A stretch of DNA of 64,000 nt from positions 108,594 through 172,593 of the forward strand of contig ML986690.1 of NCBI GenBank assembly GCA_010094045.1, given 5' to 3'. The notes beneath the pieces are model-generated. The model had not been told where the DNA came from. It worked only from the letters and a program-made list of their open reading frames with translations, and searched no databases. This DNA comes from Lojkania enalia (Eukaryota > Ascomycota > Dothideomycetes > Pleosporales). The translations under genes and the position numbers were made by a program. Positions 36,898 to 48,461 of this stretch are shown piece after piece (position 1 is the first letter of the stretch; the number at the start of each line of letters is the position of its first letter).

Positions 36898-38909
36898 TCA
36901 AACAATCGTAATGTTCTCAAGTAGATCTTCATCCCATCTCTCCCCTTTCATGATACCGTTGATGTAAGCCGGTCCGATCAACTGGAAATTTCGTCCAACT
37001 CTGCGGACCACGAATGGAAGTTTCGAGCCAGAGATCAGAGCAATCGAATCATTTGGTTTGGCCCAACGAGGACCGATTCCGATATATCCATCCCTAGTCG
37101 TGAAAATTGTCCTTTGGTATGTGACCAAGGCAATATCATGTTGGAACCTTGCAACATTCTGGCTGTAAACCTTGAGGATAAGCCGAATTTTTATTTCATC
37201 TTCCCATTCTTCATCATCTGCACTGAACCCAAGAAGAGCTATGAAGTCAGCTTTTACTGACCAATAATTTAGCATGGTCTGGGCCTTTTTGTAAACGGTC
37301 TGGAGGTTGTCACCGCTTCTAAGAGCGATCAAAGTCTTCCAGGTCGGAAACGCGCGAAATACAGTCCACTTCTCCGGACGCTGATTCTCTGGTACATAGG
37401 AATTTAGAATATTCATGTAGAATATCTCATGGTCGGCTTCTCCTCCCGGGTAGGCATAGAATTCTCTACTAAGTTTCAGCCATGCTTTCAACGTTCGGAT
37501 CAGTTCGATCATCGCACGATGACGTTCCAGGATATTTGTAAGCTCCGTTCTAACTTTGTATCCGCGTCTGAAATTTTCCGAGCAGAACGAAGTCGAGTTC
37601 CCTAGTTTGCGCAATTCGTCAATCAAAATCCCAGTAACTGTAAGTTTGCGACCATTAACTGAATGAAAGGGCTTAGACCACTTTGAGGCGCGGTAATTCC
37701 AAGTGAGAGAGGCCATAGCTTGAATGAACGCGTTATTGCTCCAATCCGGGACCCATGATGGTAAATTAGGAATTAGTGAAGGGAGACAAACATGGTACAA
37801 AATATTCGGACACCGCTCAATTCGTAGTGCAGCGGTCGCGATCTCTGTGTAAACTTTATCTATGCTTTTGCTGTAATCGACGGGCGGCAGATCACGAATG
37901 CCCATTTGATCGAATATACCGTAGAGTCCATAGACTTTGTCCCGCATTTCGGACGACATCTTCCCTCTAAGTAATCCAAGGACCATTGAAATAGGTGTAT
38001 CTCTTCTGTCTAGACCATATTTGAGGTTACCAGGGTTTTCAAGCGCATTGTAAAATTGCACGTCGTCGTAAAATGATGCAGGATTCGATCTATATCCTTC
38101 ATCATTCACTTGGACCCTGTTCACATATAGCTGGAGTAGATATAATACTCTCATAAAGCTATCCCAGGATATGCAGACAGATCCACATAGAATTTTGGCT
38201 TCTTTACTGAGTATTTGCTCTTGGACAGTCCATGTACGATGGAACCATGGTAAATTAAGAACATCGACGATAAAGTCCGTGTCCACTGCATCGTATACAC
38301 CACGGATAGCAGATATTTTAGCTACGGCAATGAGCGCTCGCCAACGAGAAAAGCGTAGAAGTGAGACTGCATACAAGTATACGCATCGTGGAATTGTTTG
38401 AAATGGATCCAATATTGCTTCACTCGCTCCCGTACAGAATTAATTTGGTCCACTAGAGGCATAACGTCATAAAAGAGTTCAAAAGCGGCTTCAGTCTCAC
38501 AGGTTCCTCGTCCGAGCCATATCCAGACGTGTAAGGCCTTCTGATATATAGACCGCATTCTAGGAACCTGCATATTCTTTTCTGGAATAGAATTCTGATC
38601 GATACAGATTGTATCAATCCAAAGCACGCCTACAGATTCTTTCTGTTGGAGTTCTCGTAGAATTGATATTACATTCGATGTAACCTGTAAGGGTAGGCCA
38701 TTGCAAGATAATGTCGAATCAGCTTGCTCTTGGCCCCACGCGTAGGAGATAGCCTCGAATTCAGGTGGTCGATCAAGGCTTGCTTCAAATAATTCTAGCT
38801 CAATTCTATCGAAAGCGCTAGCTAGACAAGGCTGCGGGGTTTTAAGACGGAAGAGGCGAAATGAATCCTCCGATGCAAGCGGTTTGTATCGATACCAGTT
38901 CGACGCCAT
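36898..38909 (-). CDS. HET-domain (heterokaryon incompatibility) protein
   Basis: Two exons: 38909-38375 and 38321-36898, encoding 652 residues. The 53-bp intron has donor GTATGC; a second possible acceptor 36 bases further in would shorten the protein by 12 residues. The start is the ATG at 38909 (MASNWYRYKPL). HET motif 1 is FEAISYAWG (residues 51-59), motif 2 is VLWIDTICIDQ (95-105), and motif 3 is PWFHRTWTVQEQ after the splice. The C-terminal part carries the PFVVRRVG...YINGIMKGE end common to long HET proteins. Members trigger cell death when non-self is detected, often together with NLRs; a broken NLR lies 4 kb away. No frame breaks within the listed exons. Confidence 0.87.
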
Positions 38910-40574
38910 CCAGAAGTGTCGGGAGATAGATAATCTGGAAATTTTTTCGTTATTTCTTGAGATTAGAAGGCTCAAAGGTTCGTCTTTAGTAACACTTGAG
39001 GGTGGAAGGTAGACATTTCTTCGCTTGGCATTTCTATACCTTGGCACCACTAGCAACCAATCAACTATGTACTTTATAATACGATATAGTTTGCAACACG
39101 GCGTTGGCCTAACGCCGAATCTTACGGTCACGTGAAATTCTTATGAATTTTGTACCTAGGTATTGATAGTATCAATCGGAGCCCTCGAATTTGTGAATGC
39201 ATAAGACAAGAAATACTCGGCTATGCCCAGTCTAGGGAAACCAGAGCAAAAGTAAGCGACCTTAGATATAATATGACGCACTATGGTTTTTGAACAGTCT
39301 GTACATGGTTTGAGTAACTAATTGGCTTTGATGAGGACCAATTATTGAATAGCCAATTGGTCACTCGACGCCACGTTTTGGCCACTATTGACTCGCCAAC
39401 GAAGCCATAGTGTAAGCGCATGTATTTTCCCATATAGCATTCGTCGTCCCGAGTTCGATGGAAATAGAGGCTTTCAAAAGAGCCTCATGTTGCTGGGTAG
39501 AATAATGCGAATCGCGGATTATTCATCGGACTTGCATTTTCTCTCTGAAGCTTCGGAGGAACATATTGTCTTAGATATTGACTTATTTCACTTCAAACCA
39601 AAAAAACGATTACTAGTCACTCTTGGTTTCGCTATTTGATCTGCAGATGGCTCAACAACATGTCTTTCATTACCGCATTCGTTGCATCGGACTACAGTCG
39701 CCGAGACGTTGGGGACCCGAAACATATATAAGGCGTAGATTGGCGCGCCTTCATCCGCTGTCAAAACGCCATTGCTTACCTCTTTCCCAGCGCCAAAAAC
39801 CACCACCAACGTCAAAGACCACGTCTATCATCCTAACCTAGCCTCACAAAACCTGTTTTCCCCCAAAAATGAAACGCCACAGAAGAGAAACAGAAAGTTC
39901 GAAGCACGAGGCGCGAGGCAGGATACGAAGATTCCCGTATCGCATGATCCCAATAATCAGGGGTTCGGAAGGAGTAATGATCGACAGAGCACCTAGCCGT
40001 AACATCCTCATGGAGTCCGGCTATGTGGGTTCCCGCTTTAGCATGCGCTGGACGGACTTGCTCTGGGACTTGCCGTCGAGGAGCACGTAGACCTTGCGCG
40101 ACACAACTTAATCTAGAATGCAGTCAATGGAATCATTTACAGAAAGCAACGTCTATAAACTTCACTTGATGCTTGCGTAAAGAAGCAAATTGTCGGCAGA
40201 GTGGAGGTCTTCCGGGCAACATTTAGTCACTTCGCGGGTGGGATTTTGACGACAGCAAGATTGCCATCATGGTGGGTCTAGTCGCAGTAGTAGCACAGGA
40301 AACTCATTCTGCCTGATGTGCTGCATGCATCTGAACGCTGCATTGCAACGCATGACTGCTCTCCGGCTTCCTTGTCGGAGAGCCCAAGCCTTCATATGGT
40401 TTCCCTTTTCGTCAAGAGCTGATATCTTGTTACTAGGTGTATCTTGGAACCTTTGCCTTCGATCTGCAGTATTTAACGTCGCCCTTTCAGATCACTTTCT
40501 CCATTCGAAATTCCATAGTTGATTGTCATTCATGTGCATTGTTTCATCAGCATTTCTTGTTGTTAATCTTTAAG
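38910..40574. other. Intergenic region
   Basis: About 1.7 kb. Minus-strand frames at 39588-39815 and about 40010-40105 look faintly protein-like but are separated by stops and belong to no family I know. It should include promoters of the HET gene (minus) and the peroxidase gene (plus). Confidence 0.35.
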
Positions 40575-41483
40575 ATGCTCTACCGGATTTCCTTCTTCCT
40601 TGGACTTTGTGCTCTGGCTGCGGCTCAATGCCCTGCTGTTTGGAGTACCATTGCTTCTGATCTCCAGTCAGAATTCTCCGGCTGCAACGATAATGCTCGT
40701 GCGGCTATTCGAGCCCCGGTTCACGATTGTGTCAATAACGGATGCGATGGCAGCCTTATCCTAGCCGGCGAATGCACTCGAGTAGAGAACGCCGGTCTTG
40801 AAACAATCTGCAATTTGCTGGGAAGCAAGTCAACGCAATATAGTGTTGGAGCTGCGGATATGATTCAGTTTGCGCAAGCCGTTGCTCTATCAGTGTGTCC
40901 TCTCAGCCCACGCGTACGTGCTCTAGTCGGTCGACAAGATAGTTCCAGTCCAGCCACTGAAGGCAAGCTCGCACGATCCAATGACACGGTGGATACAATT
41001 CTGTCGATATTCGGTGCCGTAGGGCTCGATACCACTGACGTTGTTGCTTTGGTTGGGGCGCACAGCACGGCGATCCAGCGATTCGACGATCCTTCACGAG
41101 CTGGTGAATCTCTGGATTCCACTCCGGGCACCTGGGATACTACTTTCTATGCACAAGCACTAACAAACACTGCGCCGTACACTCTCCAAAGTGATCAACG
41201 ATTGTCCACCGACTTAAGAGTGAGTTCTTTTTAAGCCATGTACAGCATCTCCCACTAACCATGACTTCTCTAGACCGCAGTAATCTGGCTTGACTTCTCC
41301 GTTAATGCACCCGGTTGGAACACTGCATTCATAAGTGCGATGGAGAAGCTTCAAGTTGTTGGCAACGATGTAAATAGTCTAACAGACTGCACCAGCGTAC
41401 TGCCGGGCGCTGCGAAGATAAGGCGGGAGGCAAAGCGGGCTCCGATCGGAGAGAGGGCCTTTGCCAATAAGATTGTGTCATAA
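40575..41483 (+). CDS. Secreted class II heme peroxidase, ascomycete type
   Basis: Two exons: 40575-41219 and 41274-41483 (54-bp intron, donor GTGAGT, acceptor TCTAG), 284 residues. The ATG at 40575 begins a clear signal peptide (MLYRISFFLGLCALAAAQ, cleavage near residue 18). Distal R46 and H50 lie in RAPVHDC, calcium-site residues in GCDGSL (57-62), the AADMIQFA helix at 93-100, and the proximal heme histidine H163 in VALVGAHSTA. These are the hallmarks of plant-type class II peroxidases. Eight or more cysteines fit disulphide bonds. No evident Mn-binding trio or surface tryptophan can be assigned, so a generic low-redox peroxidase is likelier than a true lignin or manganese peroxidase. It acts outside the cell with H2O2 on phenolic or similar donors. 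Confidence 0.87.
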
Positions 41484-43077
41484 ATCATGTCAATTGTTTC
41501 TGTAGGAGGGTGCTGGTAGCTACAGACTGTTTTTCTGTCTTCCCTGGTATTTTTTTTCTGGAAGCTAGTAGGCAGAAACCTGGTTGTCCGTTCCAAATCT
41601 GCGGTTCCAACGGCCTCCAGTCATGCATCACCCAAGTCGGTAGTTACGGTTGTACAGCATGTATTGAATCTATCATGCCTGATAAATTAATTGTCGTCCC
41701 TCGTGCAGTTGTTGGTGGCAAGGCTTCAGCCTCTCCTAACTACAGCTGAGAAAATGTGGAACGGGTGAAGTGCTCCGCCAAGAGACTAAGCCTAAAGAAG
41801 ACGGTGCGCAACGTATAGTGACGTAGAAGTGCAGCAAATCATATTCTGCCTATCTCTGATGACTTGTTATATAGTTTTCGTATATGCAGAGTTCACGCTT
41901 CTCCTAGGCACCCAGACGCAGTCCGGAATTGCACACAGCACCAAACTATTGACCACGTGTGACTCAATGACAGCGTAGAATCTCAGTCTTGATGCTTTTG
42001 CTGTTATTTTTTGTGGGATGAGTTAGAAATTAACCCAAGCAAAAGAAATTGTAAATTGGTTGAAAAGCCGTATATCTAGATTTCTAGCTCCTCATGCAGG
42101 AACCCTCAACCAAAGACTAAAACACAGGTGGTCCCTTAAGCTCTCATGTTAATTGCCGTGCCGGCATACTGACCACTTCAAGCAATTTTGCCGTTTCCGC
42201 ATCCAGGAGAGAGGTCCCGAGTTACAAGGGCAACTTCCCCATGCGGGCTAAGTCTCTTAACCCCGTCCCTTCGGTTCCTGAGTACTGGTACCTCGTTGAA
42301 GCATCCCCATCTAAGAGAAGGACAGATCGAAAACTCTAAGAACCACAGAATGATAGATGAAAAAAAAAAAAAAAAAAAAATGACCGTAAAGTTCTGATGA
42401 TAAGCATCATGCAGAATACTCTCGTTCAATACCTAAAAGCTGCACCCTCTCTTTTCTTAACCTTAGCAAGACGTATAAATGTCTTTGCACTGCCAGTAAT
42501 ATTCTTCCAAGAACTTCCTTTGAGTTGAGCTTCTCGACATAGATTAGACACCCCTTTTCAAGTTTCGATAATTCTCTTTGGAATGTAAATCAAGCAAGTG
42601 ACTCCTCGCGAGTGCGGATAAACCGATGGCTAAGCCCCGCCGGGAAAGACCTTGTCTCTCTATTCGAAAATCAAATGACCAAGTCTGCAATAATGTTTAG
42701 TTACTAACAGATGCGGTCTCATGTCTAGATCTACAAGCGCTAAAATCCTTATCTTGGATGATCTAAACCTTTCAGCCGCGGTAATTTTTTAGGAGGAGAG
42801 TGCTGTTCATACGTGAAATTATCACCCCCTCATGTCCGTCGAGAGTTCCGACGCATTGTATCATTCGAAAAGTAGTATTCTGGGCTTTGGAATCTTCTCT
42901 TTGTTCTGAGGCCTCAATCTTCTTGGTATCAACCTTCGGAATTGAAGAGGAATTCTTTGATGTTGAAGAGTGCCGTAGTCCTCCATTCCCTGTGTAAGTC
43001 TGTTCTCTTTCAACCGAAGGCCCACAAGCCCTATCGACCTATCATTTGTAGTGCTAGACAATAGATACTCGCCCTAT
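41484..43077. other. Intergenic region with poly(A) tract
   Basis: About 1.6 kb. A 79-residue Cys-containing frame (41510-41749) follows the peroxidase; it has no signal peptide and no recognised domain, so it is not called. A 21-base A run is at 42360-42380. Confidence 0.4.
42360..42380. repeat. Poly(A) tract
   Basis: 21 consecutive A on the plus strand. Confidence 0.9.
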
Positions 43078-45480
43078 TCAGTCACTACCTTCCAAGATAA
43101 TGGCGACATAATCAACGAATTCGTCCGGTAACGGATGAAGGTGTAGAGCCGCGTTTGGAAAAAGCTTTGTGAGGGGGTGCATTGAATCATCACCACCCAG
43201 ACAAAGAGATTTTCCAGAGAGAACCACTTCATCAAGGTACGGTATTGGAACTAGGCCTGTCTCTATTTGGATATTGATTGCCTGGTTGATACAACGCATC
43301 ACATTCTCGGTAACAACATACAGCCAATCATCTCGCGGATAAATCTTCGTAATCTACAAGAAAGCATTGACTGAGCGTAAGGACGGATCAAATGAATCGG
43401 GACTTGTCGCGTCCACTACAAGCTACAGTGCGATGAAGATATGTGACAGAGCAATCAAAAAGATAGTCTTTACTCGACGTAGCTTCTAGAAAGCTCCTAC
43501 ATCGGGCATTGAACCTTCCCTTCATGTTATCTGCCTTTTGAATCCCATCGTCCCGGGAAAGATAACGGTATGCGGCATGGATCTCGGACGTTTGATCTTC
43601 ATCGTTAGTAGAAAATGTTACGGCTAAGCTATTCACAGTTAGCCCCTTGGCAGGTCCAGGGATATATATGTAGCATGTCTCGCATTTCTAGTCAATAGAC
43701 GCAGTTTTCCAATCCTCATCAGAGCCAGCCAGCTCTGACAGAAAACACCTCTAGCAAAGTGGAATTACGATTCTAATATGTCGAGATATTTTCGAAGCAG
43801 CCGAAATATTTGGCAAGCCTGTTTGAAATACAGCGGATAAAGCCGGCCAAGAATATTATCGAACAATGTTTCCAAATCGGTCGGCAATGCGTCTAATCGT
43901 TCCTGTAGGTCTGACATCCGGCCTAAATTAGAGAGTCCGTCGAGCAGCGATTACATGACTAGACATACCCAAAGAAAGACATCACTCGCTTTCTCAACGA
44001 CACTTTGTACAAGATATGATGCAGCGTCGGGAGTCCCTGCTTAAGATGGATACAGTCATTGTCACTGTTGATATTGGAGTTCACGTAAAAAGCGATGTCC
44101 GCCTGTGTCAACGGTTCCAGCAAGAGATTCGGTCGGCTGCCAAATGCACTTTCAAAAGCTGGCCAAGGCCGGTTCGCAGCACAGATTTTGAAATTGGCCT
44201 TTGCTGCCTCAAGGATGATATCAATGATCTCTTTGGGTTGTCCGCGGGATTTATCAAGACTGTCAATCAAATGAAGAAACTTCATAGACTAATATGATAA
44301 TAATTTATAGAAAGTGCGACGCAGTTCAGCCCAGTCTAAGGGATCTCAGGCACTACCAAAATACGCAGAATTGTTCCCAGCGAAGTGCGAAGATGGATAA
44401 GATCGAAGGTTTTATTGCGTTTAAGAAGAGAGTGGATTAAGTTCTGAAGGAGACTTAGTCGTGACATTTGCATCGAAGTACCGGAATTCCAAATTAGAAG
44501 TTCGCTCTGGCCAGATTGTTTCCTGTGGCCTACTTCTCTACCAGCTTAGAGATACGATCGTCGTTGGATAAAAGCTTCATGACGGTGGATTTGCCCAAAC
44601 TGGGCTCACCAGTGATCCAATATATGCTCTCGTCTTCTCTTGTAGCCGCGCAGAAGACTATCCCAAGATGGCGCCCCTATCACAGAATCATCATCCTGAA
44701 ACATCCATTCGAATGTATCTTGGTGTGCATTAGAGATGCTGTCATTACGATTCAGCATGGTGGGGAGGAATGATTTAGCAAGAATTATTTTGTAGAACCG
44801 AGTCTTCATACTAGTTTCCGCCGACGAATGTAGTGGATTCAAAAAATCCTCAATGTGGCTTTAGCCGGTAGGACTCTAGTCTTTTCGCAAATAGCGATCA
44901 GTAACTGAGCATGGCGTTGTTCCGCCTCGCGAGTGAATATGCTACATGGTTATCCCTGAATGGCATTCGATATGTCGACAGCGTATCGATGCATTGGCTG
45001 CGATGACTTAGACATGCACTGGTTTTAATTTACACGCCTCACCGAATGGTGATCGAAAGCACGGTATTGATTTCGAATGTTGCTAAGCCCTTTCTCAAGT
45101 TGAGTGAAGTCCCTTTCTTCCATGATACTCCGCATGGTTAGATATATACTCTCCCATTTCCGGTGACACCCTTTTATTACTGCCTATTCTAGCGAATTGT
45201 AGGTTTTCTTCGTTCACATTTCGCATTCATCTATTAACCGTATGAGTTGCGCGTCGACAGTAGTCCCATCAAAATGACTAGATAGAGTAAAGTTCTTTAA
45301 TTCGGCACATAGTTCTGACAAGTTTTTGGTTTTGTCGTCTAGGATGGTGTGGGTATCCACCCTACCTCCATTAGCCTTGTATATCTCATGTGTGCGAGAG
45401 ATGACGCGTGTCGAGAAGTCAACAATCTGAATAATATTGGACGCTACACCAAGCGCCGTTAGAGGATCGATTTTTATGGA
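43078..45480 (-). pseudogene. Broken NACHT/NLR-like (STAND) gene
   Basis: Pieces of one fungal NLR occur in order on the minus strand but in several frames. First is an N-terminal DPLTALGVASNIIQIVDFSTRV segment near 45470, where the family usually starts with Met but this copy has ATC. Then comes a coiled region near 45.1 kb, AHQDTFEWMF near 44.73 kb, and a Walker A motif WITGEPSLGKST near 44.6 kb. LLIWNSGTSMQMSRLSLLQ follows near 44.49 kb, then a Walker-B-like FLHLIDSLDK and KICAANRPWPAFESAFG near 44.2 kb, and SVTYLHRTV near 43.44 kb. Stops and frame changes separate them, including TAG between the LVVPEIP and WAELRRTF segments and another just before MKFLHLID. Intact members sense non-self and trigger death; this one cannot encode the full protein. 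Confidence 0.75.
43616..43740 (+). repeat. Inverted duplicate, copy 1
   Basis: 125 bp inside the NLR remnant. Its reverse complement recurs at 54805-54929 with two mismatches by eye. Similarity ends sharply on both sides. Confidence 0.9.
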
Positions 45481-45710
45481 TGGGCGTTTGATGGAGCGAG
45501 GCGGTCTGGACGGCAGCAAAATTGATGTCAGGCCAAGGCAGCATTTCAACATGCCCCAGCGTGAGGGTGTTTTCAGCCTCAGGACTACCACTGGCGGTCA
45601 TTGGTCAACCATAAAACAGCAAGAGAGATAGCATGCGTTTAGAGAAGAGAAGTTTGGGGGGAGTGCAAGAAATAGCTTGGAACTCACCGTTTCTCACGAT
45701 AGTTCTCAGG
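45481..45710. other. Short spacer
   Basis: Between the NLR remnant and the end of the phosphoserine phosphatase gene. An ATG-started minus frame at 45601 runs toward the remnant but in another phase. Confidence 0.35.
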
Positions 45711-46883
45711 CTACCTCAACAGCAGCTCCTGCTCCTCTTTTGATATACCTAATAGATACAGAATATCTAGCATGCTCTTGGAATTTAATCGCGCGGGCGC
45801 CTGCATCTGGACCTTTGGTTTGGCATGGAAAGCCACACCGAGTCCGGCGACGCCCATCATCGGTAAGTCATTCGCGCCATCCCCGACCACAAGGATTTGA
45901 TCAAGGAGTATATCCTCCTTTGCTGCAATTTCTAAGACGTGCTGCCTCTTCTTCTCGGAGTGCACGATATCGCCCGTTAGCTCGCCGGTAAGTGTCTCGC
46001 CGTCCTCGCTAACGACGAGATGGTTTGCGAATGAATAGTCCAACTCCAAAGTCGCACCTATCCAGCCTGTCAATGGCGTAAAGCCGCCGCTTAGGACTGC
46101 GGTCTTATAACCCAACCTCTTCAGGGCCTTGATCAAGGCAGCGACGCCCTCGTTGAGTGTTATCCTAGGCTTAAGCGTCTCCCAGACGGTACCTGGCACC
46201 CCTTTTAGTAGCGCGCATCTCCTCCGGAGGCTTTCCTCAAAGTCTAATTCCCCGTTCATAGCGGCGGCGGTGATGGCAGAGACTTGGGCGTCGACGCCGA
46301 TGAGACTAGCAATCTCGTCGATGACTTCCTGTTGGATCAGGGTGGAATCCATGTCGAAGACTGCAAGGCGTTTATACCTGCGGTATACAGTATCGGCTTG
46401 GAATATGGCCTCAACATTCCATTCCCGTTCGAACCGGCTCACCGCCTCGTGCCTCCTCAGTGTCTCCAACGTTATCGCGGTCGCACTAGGTAGGGGAAAT
46501 GTGACTTCGACGACTCTGCAAAACCTAGTCTGCTCTAGTCGCCGCGACATAATTGTATCCTCTATCAAGCCGGGTATTATGTCTGTCAGGGTGACGAAGA
46601 AATCAGTGAGGCAGCTCTGCGAGACGTACGAGCCGTAGAGGTGGTCCAAAGGATTTGGGCCTGGTGTCGGCGGCTCCAGAGGGTAGTCGTCCATGTTTTC
46701 CGTAGGTACAGCACCATCTTTCAGGCTCTCGAGTGACACTTCGGGGAGCTGGTCATTGGGGCTCAGGCTGCGGGGAGAGGCGTCTGGGTGCGGGAACGCG
46801 TGCAAAGGCGAGCTTGACTTGTAGAACAGCGTCGCGACGAGATGCATCGGGGACACATCGAGAGTTGGGGGTTTGCCCGCCAT
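45711..46883 (-). CDS. SER2: Phosphoserine phosphatase (HAD superfamily), SER2/SerB type
   Basis: Single exon. The ATG at 46883 gives 390 residues (MAGKPPTLDVS). The frame stays open to 47150, but the extra segment is low-complexity and its upstream starts are less likely. The HAD catalytic motif DMDST is at 177-181 (nucleophile D177), motif II Ser/Gly in LSGGF (264-268), and motif III GDGANDLPM at 334-342. The N-terminal 165 residues resemble the ACT-like regulatory part of SerB proteins (VEVTFPLPSATAITLETLRRHE). The enzyme makes L-serine from phosphoserine, the last step of the phosphorylated serine pathway, in the cytosol. It shares a 489-bp divergent promoter region with the SDR gene. All catalytic residues are intact. 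Confidence 0.93.
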   Translation of the reverse strand: MAGKPPTLDVSPMHLVATLFYKSSSPLHAFPHPDASPRSLSPNDQLPEVSLESLKDGAVPTENMDDYPLEPPTPGPNPLDHLYGSYVSQSCLTDFFVTLTDIIPGLIEDTIMSRRLEQTRFCRVVEVTFPLPSATAITLETLRRHEAVSRFEREWNVEAIFQADTVYRRYKRLAVFDMDSTLIQQEVIDEIASLIGVDAQVSAITAAAMNGELDFEESLRRRCALLKGVPGTVWETLKPRITLNEGVAALIKALKRLGYKTAVLSGGFTPLTGWIGATLELDYSFANHLVVSEDGETLTGELTGDIVHSEKKRQHVLEIAAKEDILLDQILVVGDGANDLPMMGVAGLGVAFHAKPKVQMQAPARLNSKSMLDILYLLGISKEEQELLLR

Positions 46884-47372
46884 GATGTCAATTGCTGAAT
46901 AGCACTGGGGGGGGGATCGGCAAGGCGTGCTGTTTAAGCAATTGGGGGAAAGGAGACGGTCCGGCAGAGTGAATGTTTTTTGGTGGGGCATGCGGCGCGG
47001 CGGTGCAGGGACGCAAGGCTGGAATGCCTGGTCCCCACAAAAACGGCGCATTCCCCGGTCAGGCTCTGGACATTTACCTTTTCGACAACGACGATTGCAC
47101 CTTCTATCTCTCGGGGCTTCGAGTGCTGTAATTGTAGCCCTCGCGCGCACCCGGCGTAAGCCCTAGGGGAGCGCCTACTATTGAGCCCCTCTAGCCACAC
47201 AACCTGGGCATTCCAAGCGAGCCTCAGCCGCTATTGCATAGGTCCTGCACAATCTAGGCTAACCGCCATTGACATCCCATACAGGCACAGGAACCTCAAA
47301 ATACGGAAGCAAACTGCTCTATCGATACAACATTCCCTACTCCTCGCTCAACTTACTTCCCCGGCTCTAGTC
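46884..47372. promoter_or_regulatory. Divergent promoter region, phosphoserine phosphatase / SDR
   Basis: 489 bp between two divergent ATGs. It contains a G10 run near 46908 and GC-rich sequence. No specific site was assigned. Confidence 0.4.
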
Positions 47373-48461
47373 ATGACCTCCTGGGATGGCCCAGCCGCCA
47401 TCCGCCAGTCTCCACCAGTCGATCTCTCCGTTCCCTACGACGCAGCTTGGGTCAAGGACAAAGTCATCCTCATAACGGGGGGAGCGAGTGGCTTTGGTGC
47501 AGGGTTTGTAAGGCAATGGGCAAATAGTGGTTCAACCGTCATCGTTGGGGATATCAACGTTGAGAAGGGCGACGCTCTTGTGCGAGAGGTTCGCAATGAA
47601 ACAGGAAAGGACAGCGTTCACTTCGTCCACTGCGATGTGACGGACTGGCAGTCACAGGTCAACCTGTTCAAGGAGGCGGTCAAGCTGAGCCCCCATGGCG
47701 GCATCGACGCAGTCGTTGCGAACGCCGGTATCGCAGGCGCAGATCCAATGCAACGTCCGCGGGGCCTGAATGCCGCTGAGCCCCCGGAGCCAAATTTCAA
47801 GATCATGGACGTCAATTGTACGGGCGTCATGTACACGGCTCATTTGGCTTACTACTGGCTTCCACGGAACCCTGGTTCGACGCCTTGTAACAAGGACTCG
47901 GCACCAGCGAACACAACACGAGACAGGCACTTGCTGCTTCTGGGCTCAATAGCATCGCTCGCGCCCATTGTAGGCCAACCACAGTACGGCGCTGCAAAGC
48001 ATGCTGTCCTCGGACTCTTTCGCTCGTTGCGTGCAACATCACACCTTGGAGGCGTTCGAGTCAACCTATTGTGTCCCTACTTCATTGACACACCCATCGT
48101 CACAACATTGGCGCGTGTCGTTCTGGCCGGCGGGGCAATGGGCAAGGTGGAAGATGTCGTCGATGCAGGAACCCGCTTCGTCGCAGACTCTCGAATCCTT
48201 GGACGAGCCCTTGTCGTCGGGCCAAAAGTTACACTGAAGCAGCTCGACGACGGAGAATGGGACTTGGTTTCGAAAGATACACCGGGCGTCATCGAGACAG
48301 CTGTCTGGGAGCCCTGTGCAGATGACTGGGAGGAGGTGGATGCATTCGATCGCAATATTGTAAGGATCTTGAACGCGGTCCAAGCCTCCCGCGGGTGGAT
48401 CGGATGGGCGAAAGACATGATCAAGGCAGTGCTATACGGGTTGGGCTACGGCCGGTCTTAA
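47373..48461 (+). CDS. Short-chain dehydrogenase/reductase, 15-hydroxyprostaglandin-dehydrogenase-like
   Basis: Single exon, 362 residues from the ATG at 47373 (MTSWDGPAAI). The classical SDR cofactor motif TGGASGFG is at 35-42, an acidic residue in VGDINVEKG (D60) suggests NAD preference, and NAG is at 117-119. The catalytic serine lies in LLLGSIAS (about 192-195), and Tyr205 and Lys209 form the YxxxK pair in PQYGAAKH. The remainder extends past the usual 250-270 residues, with a hydrophobic amphipathic C-terminus (GWIGWAKDMIKAVLYGLGYG) that may attach to membrane. Such fungal proteins oxidise secondary alcohols; the substrate cannot be inferred. It shares an upstream region with the phosphoserine phosphatase gene. 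Confidence 0.88.
   Translation: MTSWDGPAAIRQSPPVDLSVPYDAAWVKDKVILITGGASGFGAGFVRQWANSGSTVIVGDINVEKGDALVREVRNETGKDSVHFVHCDVTDWQSQVNLFKEAVKLSPHGGIDAVVANAGIAGADPMQRPRGLNAAEPPEPNFKIMDVNCTGVMYTAHLAYYWLPRNPGSTPCNKDSAPANTTRDRHLLLLGSIASLAPIVGQPQYGAAKHAVLGLFRSLRATSHLGGVRVNLLCPYFIDTPIVTTLARVVLAGGAMGKVEDVVDAGTRFVADSRILGRALVVGPKVTLKQLDDGEWDLVSKDTPGVIETAVWEPCADDWEEVDAFDRNIVRILNAVQASRGWIGWAKDMIKAVLYGLGYGRS

Noticed and set aside
39588..40105. Minus-strand protein-like stretches between the HET and peroxidase genes
   Set aside because: Interrupted by several stops and not linked by plausible introns; no family match.
41510..41749. 79-codon Cys-containing frame after the peroxidase gene, considered as a small secreted protein or extra peroxidase exon
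   Set aside because: No signal peptide, no convincing splice linking it to the peroxidase, and the peroxidase already ends at a family-typical position.
42178..42380. Possible SINE or processed element ending in poly(A)
   Set aside because: No clear pol III A/B boxes, no recognised parent RNA and no convincing target-site duplication.
43959..44285. Treating the NACHT fragment as a stand-alone 108-residue gene
   Set aside because: It is an internal slice of a NACHT domain with NLR pieces on both sides in order, so it is part of a broken gene.
47181..47372. N-terminal extension of the SDR frame upstream of 47373
   Set aside because: The upstream start is not an ATG-led family match, and the segment lacks SDR homology; MTSWDGPAAI fits the expected start.
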